Source of the DNA: Anaerolineales bacterium HSG25
GTDB lineage: Bacteria; Chloroflexota; Anaerolineae; 4572-78; J111
Assembly (NCBI GenBank): GCA_030377865.1
Contig: JAUCGA010000051.1
Span: forward strand, 1 to 37,933
DNA: 37,933 nt
Reading direction: 5' to 3'
Shown here one piece after another: positions 23,949 through 31,785 of the stretch. Made by a program: the position numbers and the translations under genes. A model generated the notes under the pieces. The model worked only from the letters and a program-made list of their open reading frames with translations. It had not been told where the DNA came from and did no database searches. How positions within the stretch are numbered: the stretch's first letter is position 1; every line of letters begins with the position of its first letter.

Positions 23949-25328
23949 TCATCGTTCATGGGCATGACATTCATGGCAATAGCGAGACTCCTGCTCCTCG
24001 ACATTTTGCTGACAATCTGACTCCATGACTGGATTGACCGAGTAGGTTTTTCCCGTCACCTTACCTGTCAAAATAAGCCTGTCCTCGACCTGCTTAACAT
24101 GCCCCATTAGTTCGCCTCGTGTGGTGATGATAACCTGCTCGCCGAGTTGCAAATCATAATGGGGATTGAGTCGGGCTTGGCGCAGGGCTGTTTGATGCTC
24201 CTTGGTGACAGTCACCGTGTCGGGCAGTTTCTCAAGTGTGCCGTGGCAAGTCTGACATTGGGTGTATTGCATCTCGATTTGATTGGGATAGATATCACCA
24301 TCACCCATTGACTCTTCGGCGGTGTGACATTCGATGCAATCTAGCTCCCACTCGCACCATGTAAATTGACCAATCGGCTGATAATACTCAATCAAGCGGC
24401 GACCTTCAGGCGGCATCAACTCAGAGATGGGCGGGCCATCCGGTGGAATATCGTCACGGAGCAAAAATTCCATTTGTCGCAACGAATAGTTCCCCCGATT
24501 GTGACAATGGTTACATTGATAAAAAGGGATGGCTGTCGTGAACTGGTGAAGACGCATACGCCCCGGCTCATCACGGGGAATAGTCGGGTCGTTGCCCTGA
24601 TACAAACCGTCATTCTCGTAGATAACATGACAGGCCGCGCATCCTGTTGAGCGATAAAAATAGGGTTTGGCTTGGGCTTCCTCTGCAAGATGACAGCCGG
24701 CTTCAAGGCAATTTTCAGCAAACTGTCCATCAATAGAATGTGTGGAGGTATGCGGAAAAGCGGCGAGTTGGGTCAAGCCGGTTTTTGACGAGGCATCTGT
24801 GACCTTATACACTCCGTAAATTGGCATTTCATCCGATTGCGCGCCGAAAGCAAATCGCACCTCGGCAATGCCACCAGCATACGTTCCCTGCAAGCTACGC
24901 ATGACTCGGTCAACATGGTTTTGGTCATCATTAGCCAAACCGTTGTGACAACCCCGCCCACAAGTTTCTTGAGCCACGGTCAGGTCAGACGGATTTTTAC
25001 CGCCGCGTAACCCTTGATGGGCCTCCTCAGCCTGCAACGCCGTGCCATTGCCACCATGACAACTAACACAACCGAAAATCTCAATGGAATGAGAGGCGCT
25101 AATTTCGGCCAGTCCGATATGGCAGGTAAGGCATAACTCGGCCTGTCCGGTCATGGTCGGCACAATTTCTCGGATTCGGATATCGAGCGGTTGACCAGTA
25201 CGTTCAAAATAACGTTGCTGATAGTTTTGCCACTCCGCATGCTGATTCTGCCAGAGGCCAATCATCACTACTCCGGCCAATAAAATTATGCTGACTGCAA
25301 ATAGGATACCAAAAGTTTGTCGATTCAT
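23949..25328 (-). CDS. Nine-heme c-type cytochrome, membrane-anchored
   Basis: This 459-residue protein has one N-terminal membrane helix (about 7-25) and nine heme-binding motifs: CLTCH 66-70, CVSCH 87-91, CGRGCH 123-128 (CX3CH), CLEAGCH 207-213 (CX4CH), CAACH 230-234, CNHCH 272-276, CIECH 331-335, CQTCH 358-362 and CHECH 451-455. A heme-free stretch (about 380-440) with QVIITTRGELMGHVKQVEDRLILTGKVTG looks like a small beta domain. It is the last gene of the bc-type block, so a role as electron acceptor or conduit outside the membrane is likely. The two non-canonical spacings are unusual. The ATG at 25328 and first six codons lie in a MITE-like end, so the native start could differ. Confidence 0.85.
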   Translation of the reverse strand: MNRQTFGILFAVSIILLAGVVMIGLWQNQHAEWQNYQQRYFERTGQPLDIRIREIVPTMTGQAELCLTCHIGLAEISASHSIEIFGCVSCHGGNGTALQAEEAHQGLRGGKNPSDLTVAQETCGRGCHNGLANDDQNHVDRVMRSLQGTYAGGIAEVRFAFGAQSDEMPIYGVYKVTDASSKTGLTQLAAFPHTSTHSIDGQFAENCLEAGCHLAEEAQAKPYFYRSTGCAACHVIYENDGLYQGNDPTIPRDEPGRMRLHQFTTAIPFYQCNHCHNRGNYSLRQMEFLLRDDIPPDGPPISELMPPEGRRLIEYYQPIGQFTWCEWELDCIECHTAEESMGDGDIYPNQIEMQYTQCQTCHGTLEKLPDTVTVTKEHQTALRQARLNPHYDLQLGEQVIITTRGELMGHVKQVEDRLILTGKVTGKTYSVNPVMESDCQQNVEEQESRYCHECHAHER

Positions 25329-25477
25329 TCATAACCTGACATGCTGACATGCTGACAAAACCAAAAGCATTTTTTGACAGGATTAACAGGATTAACAAGA
25401 TTTTTTTGCCTTTAATCCTGTTAATCCTGTCAGATATTGTTTTAATCATGTTGAAATGATAAAATGATAAACATCTG
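25310..25477. mobile_element. MITE-like element, CARAAGTTTRTC ends (copy D)
   Basis: Left end CAAAAGTTTGTCGATTCATT; right end AATGATAAACATCTG; palindromic core GACAGGATTAACAGGATTAA (about 25376-25433). The left end overlaps the start of the nine-heme cytochrome gene (minus strand). It separates that gene from the triheme cytochrome. Confidence 0.75.
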
Positions 25478-25479
25478 CG

Positions 25480-25559
25480 GGATTAATTAACTTGTGCAGT
25501 TCATGGTGAGAGTGGTTCAATCTTAGAGATTGAACCACTCTGGAGCGCGTAACTTATTT
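25480..25559. repeat. Dispersed palindromic repeat, family E copy 2
   Basis: About 90% identical to 5271-5350, with hairpin AGAGTGGTTCAA/TTGAACCACTCT (25509-25520/25530-25541). It lies just downstream of the triheme cytochrome stop and could act as a transcript-end hairpin. Confidence 0.8.
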
Positions 25560-25591
25560 TCAGTACAGCAGTAATTATTTGCGATAATTAT

Positions 25592-26755
25592 TTATCGAAA
25601 CCAGCGACCAAGTCCCCAACCTTGATTTTGTCCTTCCTTATTCATCCAATCCGGTTCTTGACCATTGCGACCTTTACCTTGTCCCTGCCCTTGTCCTTGT
25701 GTAGGAGCGGCAACGGCGGGAGCGGTGGCTTCCCATGAACGGATATAGCTGACCAATGCCGTCATCTCTGCATCCGTGAGGCGACCACCCCATGCTGGCA
25801 TACGCGTATCGGGAATACCTTGTAGAATGATGGCCTGCAATGCTTGATCGTTAGTATTGCTGAGAAAGGCTTGGGTATTCAACGCCGTAGCCATCTTGCG
25901 CCCTTGTCCCGTTGCTCCATGACATGTGGCGCAGACGACTCCGTAAAGGCTCTCTCCGGCGGCGATGACCTCTGCATCAGTACTGGCAATTGGGACAGGA
26001 GCGGTGGCTATCAACGTGCCTGCCGGAATCTCCGACCAATAGCGGATTAGGCCAACCATGTCATCAAGTTCAGTAGGCGTGAGGGATCGATTCCAACCGG
26101 CCATCAACGTGCCGGGGACACCATTAGCCATCAATCGCAGTAGCTCCTCATCGCTGTATTGCGCTCGTAATGTGTCATCATGAACCGGTGGCGCAAGGTT
26201 TGTACCTTCACCATTCGCGCCATGACAGCCCGCACAGTTAGCGGCGTAGACGGGTAATACCCGACTCAACAGGTCGCCATGCGGTAAAGCACCGAGTTCG
26301 GCCAGCCGTTCTTCGGAGAGTTCCGCCTCAATCATTGTCGGCGGAGCTAGACCGAGATGCTCTACCGTTTGGGCGGTGTCGGCCCAATCACCCTGTTGAA
26401 TTAGGGCAATCAGTTGGTCGATTTGCCAATTGTTCAGCACTCCACCTTCCTCCACTCCCCATGCGGCCATAGTAGTGTTGTAGCGTCCTCGTCCAATCAC
26501 TTTGAAAAGGTCGCTATATTCCATTGATTGCATCCCTTCGTTGTTCAAGCCGGGGTATGAGCCGATGCCCTCTCCTGCCGCGCCATGACAAAGCGCGCAG
26601 TTTTCGGCATAAGCCACTTCTCCCATCTTGATGGCTTCGTGGATGAGTGTTTGTTGAGCCGTTTCCATACGACTCGCTTCTTGAGAGGCGTATAACGGCA
26701 GGACTAAAGCAATGATGCCCGTAATCACTAGCCCGATAATTGTCCATGTTCGCAT
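25592..26755 (-). CDS. Triheme cytochrome c (three class I cytochrome c domains)
   Basis: This 387-residue protein has a signal-anchor (about 4-24) and three tandem class I cytochrome c domains: CALCHGAAGEG 53-57, CAGCHGANGEG 174-178 and CATCHGATGQG 275-279. Each is followed by a likely Met axial ligand (TTMAAWG, LMAGW, RMPAWG). The tail contains GQGQGQGKG, echoing the Gln-Gly repeats of the protein at 29059. It follows the Rieske gene and probably serves as the cytochrome c1-like or electron-carrying subunit of the bc-type complex. The 192 bp before it hold short repeats (TGGTGAATGG, ATAATTTATA). Confidence 0.9.
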   Translation of the reverse strand: MRTWTIIGLVITGIIALVLPLYASQEASRMETAQQTLIHEAIKMGEVAYAENCALCHGAAGEGIGSYPGLNNEGMQSMEYSDLFKVIGRGRYNTTMAAWGVEEGGVLNNWQIDQLIALIQQGDWADTAQTVEHLGLAPPTMIEAELSEERLAELGALPHGDLLSRVLPVYAANCAGCHGANGEGTNLAPPVHDDTLRAQYSDEELLRLMANGVPGTLMAGWNRSLTPTELDDMVGLIRYWSEIPAGTLIATAPVPIASTDAEVIAAGESLYGVVCATCHGATGQGRKMATALNTQAFLSNTNDQALQAIILQGIPDTRMPAWGGRLTDAEMTALVSYIRSWEATAPAVAAPTQGQGQGQGKGRNGQEPDWMNKEGQNQGWGLGRWFR

Positions 26756-26947
26756 GATTTATCTCCGTTGAAATTACAAATGGTGAATGGTGAATGGTAA
26801 ATGGTGAATTATGTTTTGTTGCTAAGAATTGGCATTGAAAATACGACAGAGTTAGTCGTATTCATCCATAATGCTATTTACTTACGCTCATTCACCATTT
26901 ATAATTCATAATTTATAATTTATAATTTATAATTCACCATTTTGTTT
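26756..26947. repeat. Short A/T-rich direct repeats
   Basis: Reiterated AATGGTGAATGGTGAAT (26779-26809) and ATAATTTATAATTTATAATT (about 26902-26930) units lie between the Rieske and triheme cytochrome genes. They are non-coding, with TTCACCAT-type segments on both sides. Confidence 0.7.
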
Positions 26948-27439
26948 TCAATAAACCACCTGTGAGGGGTCAAAACGATCTCGTTCTGTGAGACTACCCG
27001 TATCAACCATGACTATACCATCTTCAATGGTAACAGTGAAGAGGTCAAGCGCGCGGGGAGCCGGAGGGTTGAGGACATCGCCCCGTTCATCGAAGGCGGA
27101 GGCATGGCAAGGGCAGAAAAATTGATTATCTGCCTGTTCCCACGGCACAGTGCAACCAAGATGGGTACATTTGCGATAGAGGGCTAAAAAACCACCATCC
27201 TCTAGCCGTGAGAGGTAGAATCTGCCTTTTGTGAATGGTGTTACTGAATTTGGCGGAAAGCTATCAACCTCACCAGCGGTTATCAAGCTACCAAAGTCAC
27301 CCTCGCCGACGCGAGGAAGCATGAACATGGCAGACATCAGTCCGGTTTCAGCAATCGCTAACGTTCCAAGACCCATCCATGCCATTTTGAGAAAATCTCG
27401 TCGGGTTGCTTCTGGGGGAGTTGTGTTTGTTTTTGTCAT
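26948..27439 (-). CDS. Rieske 2Fe-2S protein of a bc-type complex
   Basis: This 163-residue protein starts at ATG 27439, preceded by AGGA. A longer upstream frame runs through the cytochrome b 3' end and is not used. It has a Tat-like N-terminus (ATRRDFLKMAWMGLGTLAIA) with a membrane anchor, then the cluster motifs CTHLGC and CPCHAS, the standard Cys-His/Cys-His ligands with the additional disulfide cysteines. It accepts electrons from quinol at the Qo site and passes them to the c-type hemes. It sits directly after cytochrome b, as in bc operons. Confidence 0.93.
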   Translation of the reverse strand: MTKTNTTPPEATRRDFLKMAWMGLGTLAIAETGLMSAMFMLPRVGEGDFGSLITAGEVDSFPPNSVTPFTKGRFYLSRLEDGGFLALYRKCTHLGCTVPWEQADNQFFCPCHASAFDERGDVLNPPAPRALDLFTVTIEDGIVMVDTGSLTERDRFDPSQVVY

Positions 27440-27448
27440 TATAAATTC

Positions 27449-27491
27449 CTGTTGCGTATTACGTGTTGCATATTTGTACACGCAATACGCA
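27449..27491. repeat. Imperfect inverted repeat between cytochrome b and Rieske genes
   Basis: GTTGCGTATTACGTGT pairs with ACACGCAATACGCAAC with one mismatch. It could be an intra-operon processing hairpin or another small palindrome. Confidence 0.55.
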
Positions 27492-27504
27492 ACACATAAC
27501 ACGT

Positions 27505-28914
27505 TTAATGGGATACGGCGGCGGCGACTTCCCACGGCCACATGAGAACCATGCCGGGGCCTCGGAACCAAATCCCTATAATCATCAGCATAATAAAGGC
27601 CACTCCTAAAAAGACAAATGTCGTTTGGATAGTTTCGCAACGGCTGGCCTTAAAGAGACGTTTCATCAGTTCATAGAAGCCGACAACGACCAACATCAGT
27701 AAAGCCAGTGGCACAAAACCGTTGCTGATGATAGTCGGTAAGCTAGGCAACCAGCCTACAAAATCAAGCAGATACTCATCAGCAATGACAAGGATGGGGG
27801 TGGAGATAACCGCGACGAGGGCGGATACAAAAGTCATCAAGCGGCCTTTGTTTGAACGAAACCACACCCCTACCATGTCTATATCTGGGTCTAAATAAGG
27901 TAATAGAGCCAGCGTCAACAGTGCGCTGATAGGTAGTATGATGGCGGCCACAAAGGGATGAAAATGCAGTAATAGTTCTTGAAATCCCATAAAGTACCAC
28001 GGAGCTTTGGCCGGATTCGGGCTGATATCTGGATTGGCGACTCCCTCTAGTGGGGCATCGACCCACATGGCAAATAAAAGCAGGGCGGCCATCATCACCA
28101 GACCGACGACCAACTCGCGCACTACGAGATGGGGAATGGTCGTCATTTTCGGTTGTCGTTTTTCTAGCACCTCATCCGGCGCACGAGGTATGACGACACC
28201 GCCATCTCTGCGAACTCGGAAAAAGTGAATGGACATGATGGCTAACAAGCCGATGGGAATCAGGGCGATATGCAGACTATAAAAGTTCAACAGAGTCGCC
28301 GCGCCGACCTCCGGCCCACCGAGAATAACGGTCTGTATCCAGTTTCCCAACAGGGGGACGTATGTTATTAGTCCCGTGCCAACGGTAATCGCCCAATATG
28401 CCAGTTGATCCCACGGCAATAAATAGCCTGTAAAATTAGCAGTTACCGTCAATAGGAGTAGGATTAAGCCCATTATCCAGTTGAACTGTTTGGGAGTGTG
28501 AAAACCCCCTGTAAAGAAAACCCGCAACATGTGTAATACCACAACCACTACCATTAAATTTCCGGCCCAATGGTGGATATTTCGCATCAGTTGCCCAAAC
28601 CAAACTTGGGTTTGCAGGTTGAGTATATCGTTGTAGGCTTGGTCTGGTGAGGGGGTGTAGTTGAACATCAACATCACTCCGCTAAAGACCAAAATCATCG
28701 TCAGTAAGGCCGCCATGCCGCCCAACCCCCACGTTAGGGTTAGCTTTAATACACGTTCTGTGACCGTTGTGGGGTGAAGGTGCAAAATGAGACTGTCTAG
28801 CACCATGAGCTTTCGTTCACGGTCTGTTTGCGGGTCTATTGGGCCTCGAAATATCGACTCCCACACCCGTTGGAGAAAAGAACTATCGGCTACATCTTTC
28901 TTTGTTTTGCTCAT
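27505..28914 (-). CDS. Cytochrome b (b6-type spacing, fused N- and C-terminal halves)
   Basis: This 469-residue polytopic protein carries both cytochrome b halves. Heme ligands are His114/His128 (RNIHHWAGNLMVVVVVLHML) and His215/His230 (YSLHIALIPIGLLAIMSIHFF). The second pair is separated by 14 residues, as in b6-type proteins, against 13 in mitochondrial-type b. The Qo region has APWYFMGFQELL where many bc1 complexes have PEWY, as in several menaquinone-using lineages. PRAPDEVLEKRQ lies in the loop after the fourth helix. It forms the quinol-oxidising core with the Rieske protein. The spacing to the Rieske gene is 65 bp. Confidence 0.93.
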   Translation of the reverse strand: MSKTKKDVADSSFLQRVWESIFRGPIDPQTDRERKLMVLDSLILHLHPTTVTERVLKLTLTWGLGGMAALLTMILVFSGVMLMFNYTPSPDQAYNDILNLQTQVWFGQLMRNIHHWAGNLMVVVVVLHMLRVFFTGGFHTPKQFNWIMGLILLLLTVTANFTGYLLPWDQLAYWAITVGTGLITYVPLLGNWIQTVILGGPEVGAATLLNFYSLHIALIPIGLLAIMSIHFFRVRRDGGVVIPRAPDEVLEKRQPKMTTIPHLVVRELVVGLVMMAALLLFAMWVDAPLEGVANPDISPNPAKAPWYFMGFQELLLHFHPFVAAIILPISALLTLALLPYLDPDIDMVGVWFRSNKGRLMTFVSALVAVISTPILVIADEYLLDFVGWLPSLPTIISNGFVPLALLMLVVVGFYELMKRLFKASRCETIQTTFVFLGVAFIMLMIIGIWFRGPGMVLMWPWEVAAAVSH

Positions 28915-29058
28915 TGGTTAGTTTCCTTAACTATGACCTTCGTTTCGGCCAAGTAACACCTACGAGGAAAACTACATACCTCGTAGGAGAGGTCGAGTAG
29001 CCTCCTTCAAGGTGTGTTTTTCTCCTTGAAGGTGTTGGCCCAAACGAAGACCAAGGCC

Positions 29059-30246
29059 TTAGTTTCCTTGACCACCGCCGCCGCGACCTTGACCGCCTTG
29101 ACCTTTGCCTTGTCCACCTTGACCTTTGCCTTGTCCACCTTGACCTTGACCGCCCTGACCTTGTCCACCTTGACCTTGACCGCCCTGACCTTGACCGCCC
29201 TGACCGTCCTGACCTTGACCAGCCCATAGCGGACGACCATTGGGGTCACGCAGGTGGAGTGTTTGACTGGTCGTCTCATTGGTGATGGATCCGGCTTGAA
29301 GCATGCCGTTATCGGTAAAAGCTTGAACCGTCACCCCATCACCGATAGCGAAGGATACGTTCTGTTGTGCCGCAAAACCGGATCGTCCAAGATGAAGATC
29401 AAGTTGTCCTTGTTCAGTGGTATCAATAGTCAGGCTATTTTTGTTGACAGCGATGACCTCGCCAGTCAACATTAGCCAATCATCCGGCGAGATCATTATG
29501 CCACCCTGACCATGATCACCCTGACCTTGACCACCCTGACCTTGACCACCCTGACCCTGACCGCCTTGACCCTGACCGCCCTGACCTTGACCACCCTGAC
29601 CTTGACCGCCTTGACCCTGACCGCCCTGATCTTGACCATCCTGACCCTGACCAGCCCATAGCGGGCGACCATTGGGGTCACGCAGGTGGAGTGTTCGGCC
29701 TGTCGTCTCGTTAGTGATAGATCCGGCGTGGAGCATATCGTTGTCGGGGCTGGTAAAAGATTGAACCGTCACCTCATCACCAATAGCAAAAGTAACATTC
29801 TGTTGTTCTGCAAAACCGGGTCGCCCAAGTTCTAACTCAAGTTGTCCTTGTTCAGCCGTATCAACAGTCAGGTTATTTTGGTTAATGGCGACAATATCGC
29901 CGGTTAGGGTTAGCCAATCGTCTGACGAGAGCATTACGCCACCTTGACCTTGATAATCGTTCTGCCCTTGACTACTGTTGCCTTGATATTGACTGGCCTG
30001 CTCTTGATTACTGTTGTCTTGATATTGACTGGCCTGCTCTTGATTACTGTTGTCTTGATATTGACCATTTTGGCCTTGTTGATCCTGTCTACTTTGGCCT
30101 TGACCGCCATCACTTTGAGTGATAGTCGGCACTTCCAGCGAACTCGCACCTGTGGTAAAATCATATAGTCCTGTTATCAAAGCAATGACAAGAATAGTAA
30201 TTGAACTTCCGATAATAAATTTCTTTAACATGGTTAGTTTTCTCAT
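29059..30246 (-). CDS. Exported protein with two DUF5666-like domains and Gln-Gly repeats
   Basis: This 395-residue protein has an N-terminal membrane helix (about 8-28) and a Gln/Asn/Ser-rich stretch (about 40-100, repeated NSNQEQASQYQD). Then come two copies of a roughly 95-residue beta domain (about 105-200 and 255-345; each LTGDIVAINQNNLTVDT-like, FAIGDEVTVQSF, ending LHLRDPNGRPLW). Each copy is followed by a GQGGQGQGG tract. The beta domain resembles DUF5666/OB-like domains. It lies between the diheme lipoprotein and cytochrome b genes, so a structural or assembly role in the respiratory complex is possible. The DNA of the tracts is a CCTTGACCGCC-type tandem repeat, prone to length change. 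The start could also be the ATG at 30231. Confidence 0.8.
   Translation of the reverse strand: MRKLTMLKKFIIGSSITILVIALITGLYDFTTGASSLEVPTITQSDGGQGQSRQDQQGQNGQYQDNSNQEQASQYQDNSNQEQASQYQGNSSQGQNDYQGQGGVMLSSDDWLTLTGDIVAINQNNLTVDTAEQGQLELELGRPGFAEQQNVTFAIGDEVTVQSFTSPDNDMLHAGSITNETTGRTLHLRDPNGRPLWAGQGQDGQDQGGQGQGGQGQGGQGQGGQGQGGQGQGGQGQGGQGQGDHGQGGIMISPDDWLMLTGEVIAVNKNSLTIDTTEQGQLDLHLGRSGFAAQQNVSFAIGDGVTVQAFTDNGMLQAGSITNETTSQTLHLRDPNGRPLWAGQGQDGQGGQGQGGQGQGGQGQGGQGQGGQGKGQGGQGKGQGGQGRGGGGQGN
29075..29230. repeat. Tandem repeat encoding Gln-Gly tract 2
   Basis: Reiterated CCTTGACC/GCCCTGACC units within the DUF5666 protein gene. A similar tract lies at 29503-29650. All frames appear open through it, producing misleading overlapping ORFs. 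Confidence 0.85.
29503..29650. repeat. Tandem repeat encoding Gln-Gly tract 1
   Basis: The same 9-12 bp unit family as 29075-29230, between the two beta domains. The pair implies that a domain-plus-tract unit of about 430 bp was duplicated. Confidence 0.85.
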
Positions 30247-30903
30247 TAGGAATTGGAATTAAATAAGTTGTGCGTTTGATTAATGGCGCGCTGGCTGACT
30301 AGCCGACCCGTTCAATCAGTTGGTTAGTTAGTCAACGCGTCAACTGCACAAGTTAATTAATACCATTCCATAGTTATCCAGTAACGACTGTTTTTTTGGT
30401 AATGTTGTTATCTTGACGGATGACGCATCGGAATAAATCCCGATGCTGATAGCTAAAGCAGGCTAAAGCCAGCTATTTAGGCCGCTTTTAGCGGTCTTGA
30501 GTTTTTAGCCTTGTGGCTTTAGCCCAAGGCTATCAGTCAACACTACCTTTTTTTATTGTACTTATTAGATATGGAGATTTGATGGAGAAAGTGTGGAGAT
30601 ATTAGGCAATTCCAATTTTTAAATCGGCCTTGATCTTCGTTTGGGCCAAGAACACAACAGTGAATTTGTGAAAAGAACAAATTGTATGGTATGGGTAAAA
30701 GTTCAGTAAAACCGCCCTAGAAACCCGATTTCTTTGAGAAATCGGGTTTCTGACGTTCCTTCTGGCGAGTTCACTGAATATTTACGAGTTACAAGCCGTT
30801 AGCAACATCAACAAAATTAGGCATGTCATTTTATCCCTTATAGTTCACCAGAAAAGTTTTGGCCGCTACTCATCCGATGATTTTAAGTCATCGGATGAGT
30901 AAT
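30247..30903. repeat. Gene-free stretch full of palindromes
   Basis: It contains an imperfect inverted repeat around 30280-30362 (TTGTGCG ... TGCACAAGTTAATTAA), and a composite palindrome at about 30451-30538 (GCTGATAGC ... GGCTATCAG with AGCC/GGCT sub-hairpins). Family C copy 2 is at 30707-30785 (hairpin 30719-30733/30737-30751). A 13-bp hairpin ACTCATCCGATGA/TCATCGGATGAGT (30868-30880/30888-30900) lies 3 bp past the diheme cytochrome stop and probably ends or protects that transcript. No coding sequence is seen. Confidence 0.75.
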
Positions 30904-31617
30904 CTATTCTGAGCAATCCTTGGTGTAACTACAGCCAGCTTGTAACCATTTGTACAGATGCTCTACAAATATCTCATCGCTGATGTTTTCGACGCTATGT
31001 TCGGGGATTTCGCTGGCAGTTTCGCGCATTATGGCTAGTTCTTCCTCAGCCGGATAGCTGATACCGGCCAAGGGAGGTGCTTCGGGGCCTCCCTGAGCAA
31101 AAACCCCATGACAAGTATCGCAGTTACCATGAGTCCATACGGTCATGCCCATTGCATCTTCAAGCGAGGGAGTTTTGGGAGGAGTTGGCGATTCAGAGGG
31201 TATAGATGGTTGTTCGGGAAATGGTTGCTGGGTGCGTAGCCATGCATAAATATCATAGACATGGTCGTCGGATAATAAGTCAACGGAGAAGGCCGGTTTG
31301 GGTGAGATGGCGGTACGCACGATATTGAGAAATTCTTCGTATTCTAGTGGCGTTGAGGCCAACATTGGGCCAATTCCACCTAAACCAACAGGGCCATGAC
31401 AGTCATTGCATTGATGCTCCAGCCAAGTTTCTTGTCCACGTTCTACATTAGGAAGGTGAACGCTTGCCGTTTGAATGGGCGTACTAGTAGGTGGCGGCAC
31501 TGTGGCGACTGTTTCTTCATTGCCGTTATCGCCGTTATTGGCGTTGCAACCACTCAGCATAAATGCTACGATTATGATCAGGATTATCTGATTTTGGGTT
31601 GATTTTAAGTTTATCAT
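30904..31617 (-). CDS. Diheme cytochrome c lipoprotein
   Basis: This 237-residue protein has a lipobox FMLSGC (Cys24), an acidic and Pro/Thr-rich linker (TVPPPTSTPIQT) and two cytochrome c domains with CNDCH (70-74) and CDTCH (166-170), separated by a second Pro/Ser-rich linker. Both domains have the small class I pattern (W/L-rich helix near YDIYAWLRTQQPF and HLYKWLQAG). It is tethered to the outer face of the membrane and lies between the PsrC-like gene and the bc block. It could shuttle electrons between the Mo enzyme's quinone side, the bc complex and terminal acceptors. A MITE-like element precedes it. Confidence 0.88.
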   Translation of the reverse strand: MINLKSTQNQIILIIIVAFMLSGCNANNGDNGNEETVATVPPPTSTPIQTASVHLPNVERGQETWLEHQCNDCHGPVGLGGIGPMLASTPLEYEEFLNIVRTAISPKPAFSVDLLSDDHVYDIYAWLRTQQPFPEQPSIPSESPTPPKTPSLEDAMGMTVWTHGNCDTCHGVFAQGGPEAPPLAGISYPAEEELAIMRETASEIPEHSVENISDEIFVEHLYKWLQAGCSYTKDCSE

Positions 31618-31632
31618 ATTCCCCTACCTTAC

Positions 31633-31775
31633 TACCCGACAAAATGTTTAGCCTAGGATAATTATAGAATAATATCAGACAGGATTAACAGAATTAACAA
31701 GATTAAAAGTAAAAAATCCTGTCAATCCTGTTAATCCTGTCAAAAAAATCCTTTCTCTAATCAAGATGTCGGGTA
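31633..31775. mobile_element. MITE-like element, TACCCGACA ends (copy 2)
   Basis: Ends TACCCGACA (31633-31641) and TGTCGGGTA (31767-31775) around a GACAGGATTAACAGAATTAA palindrome (about 31678-31742). It has the same ends as 8064-8205. It splits the respiratory block between the NrfD-like gene and the diheme cytochrome. Confidence 0.8.
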
Positions 31776-31785
31776 CCAAGTTCCC

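Noticed and set aside
27440..27640. N-terminal extension of the Rieske protein
   Set aside because: It lies in the cytochrome b 3' end in another frame; the Tat-like start at 27439 has a ribosome site.
29007..29279. Overlapping Lys/Val- or Arg/Ser-repeat ORFs on both strands
   Set aside because: They are other frames of the CCTTGACCGCC tandem repeat inside the DUF5666 protein gene; no family match and no ribosome site.
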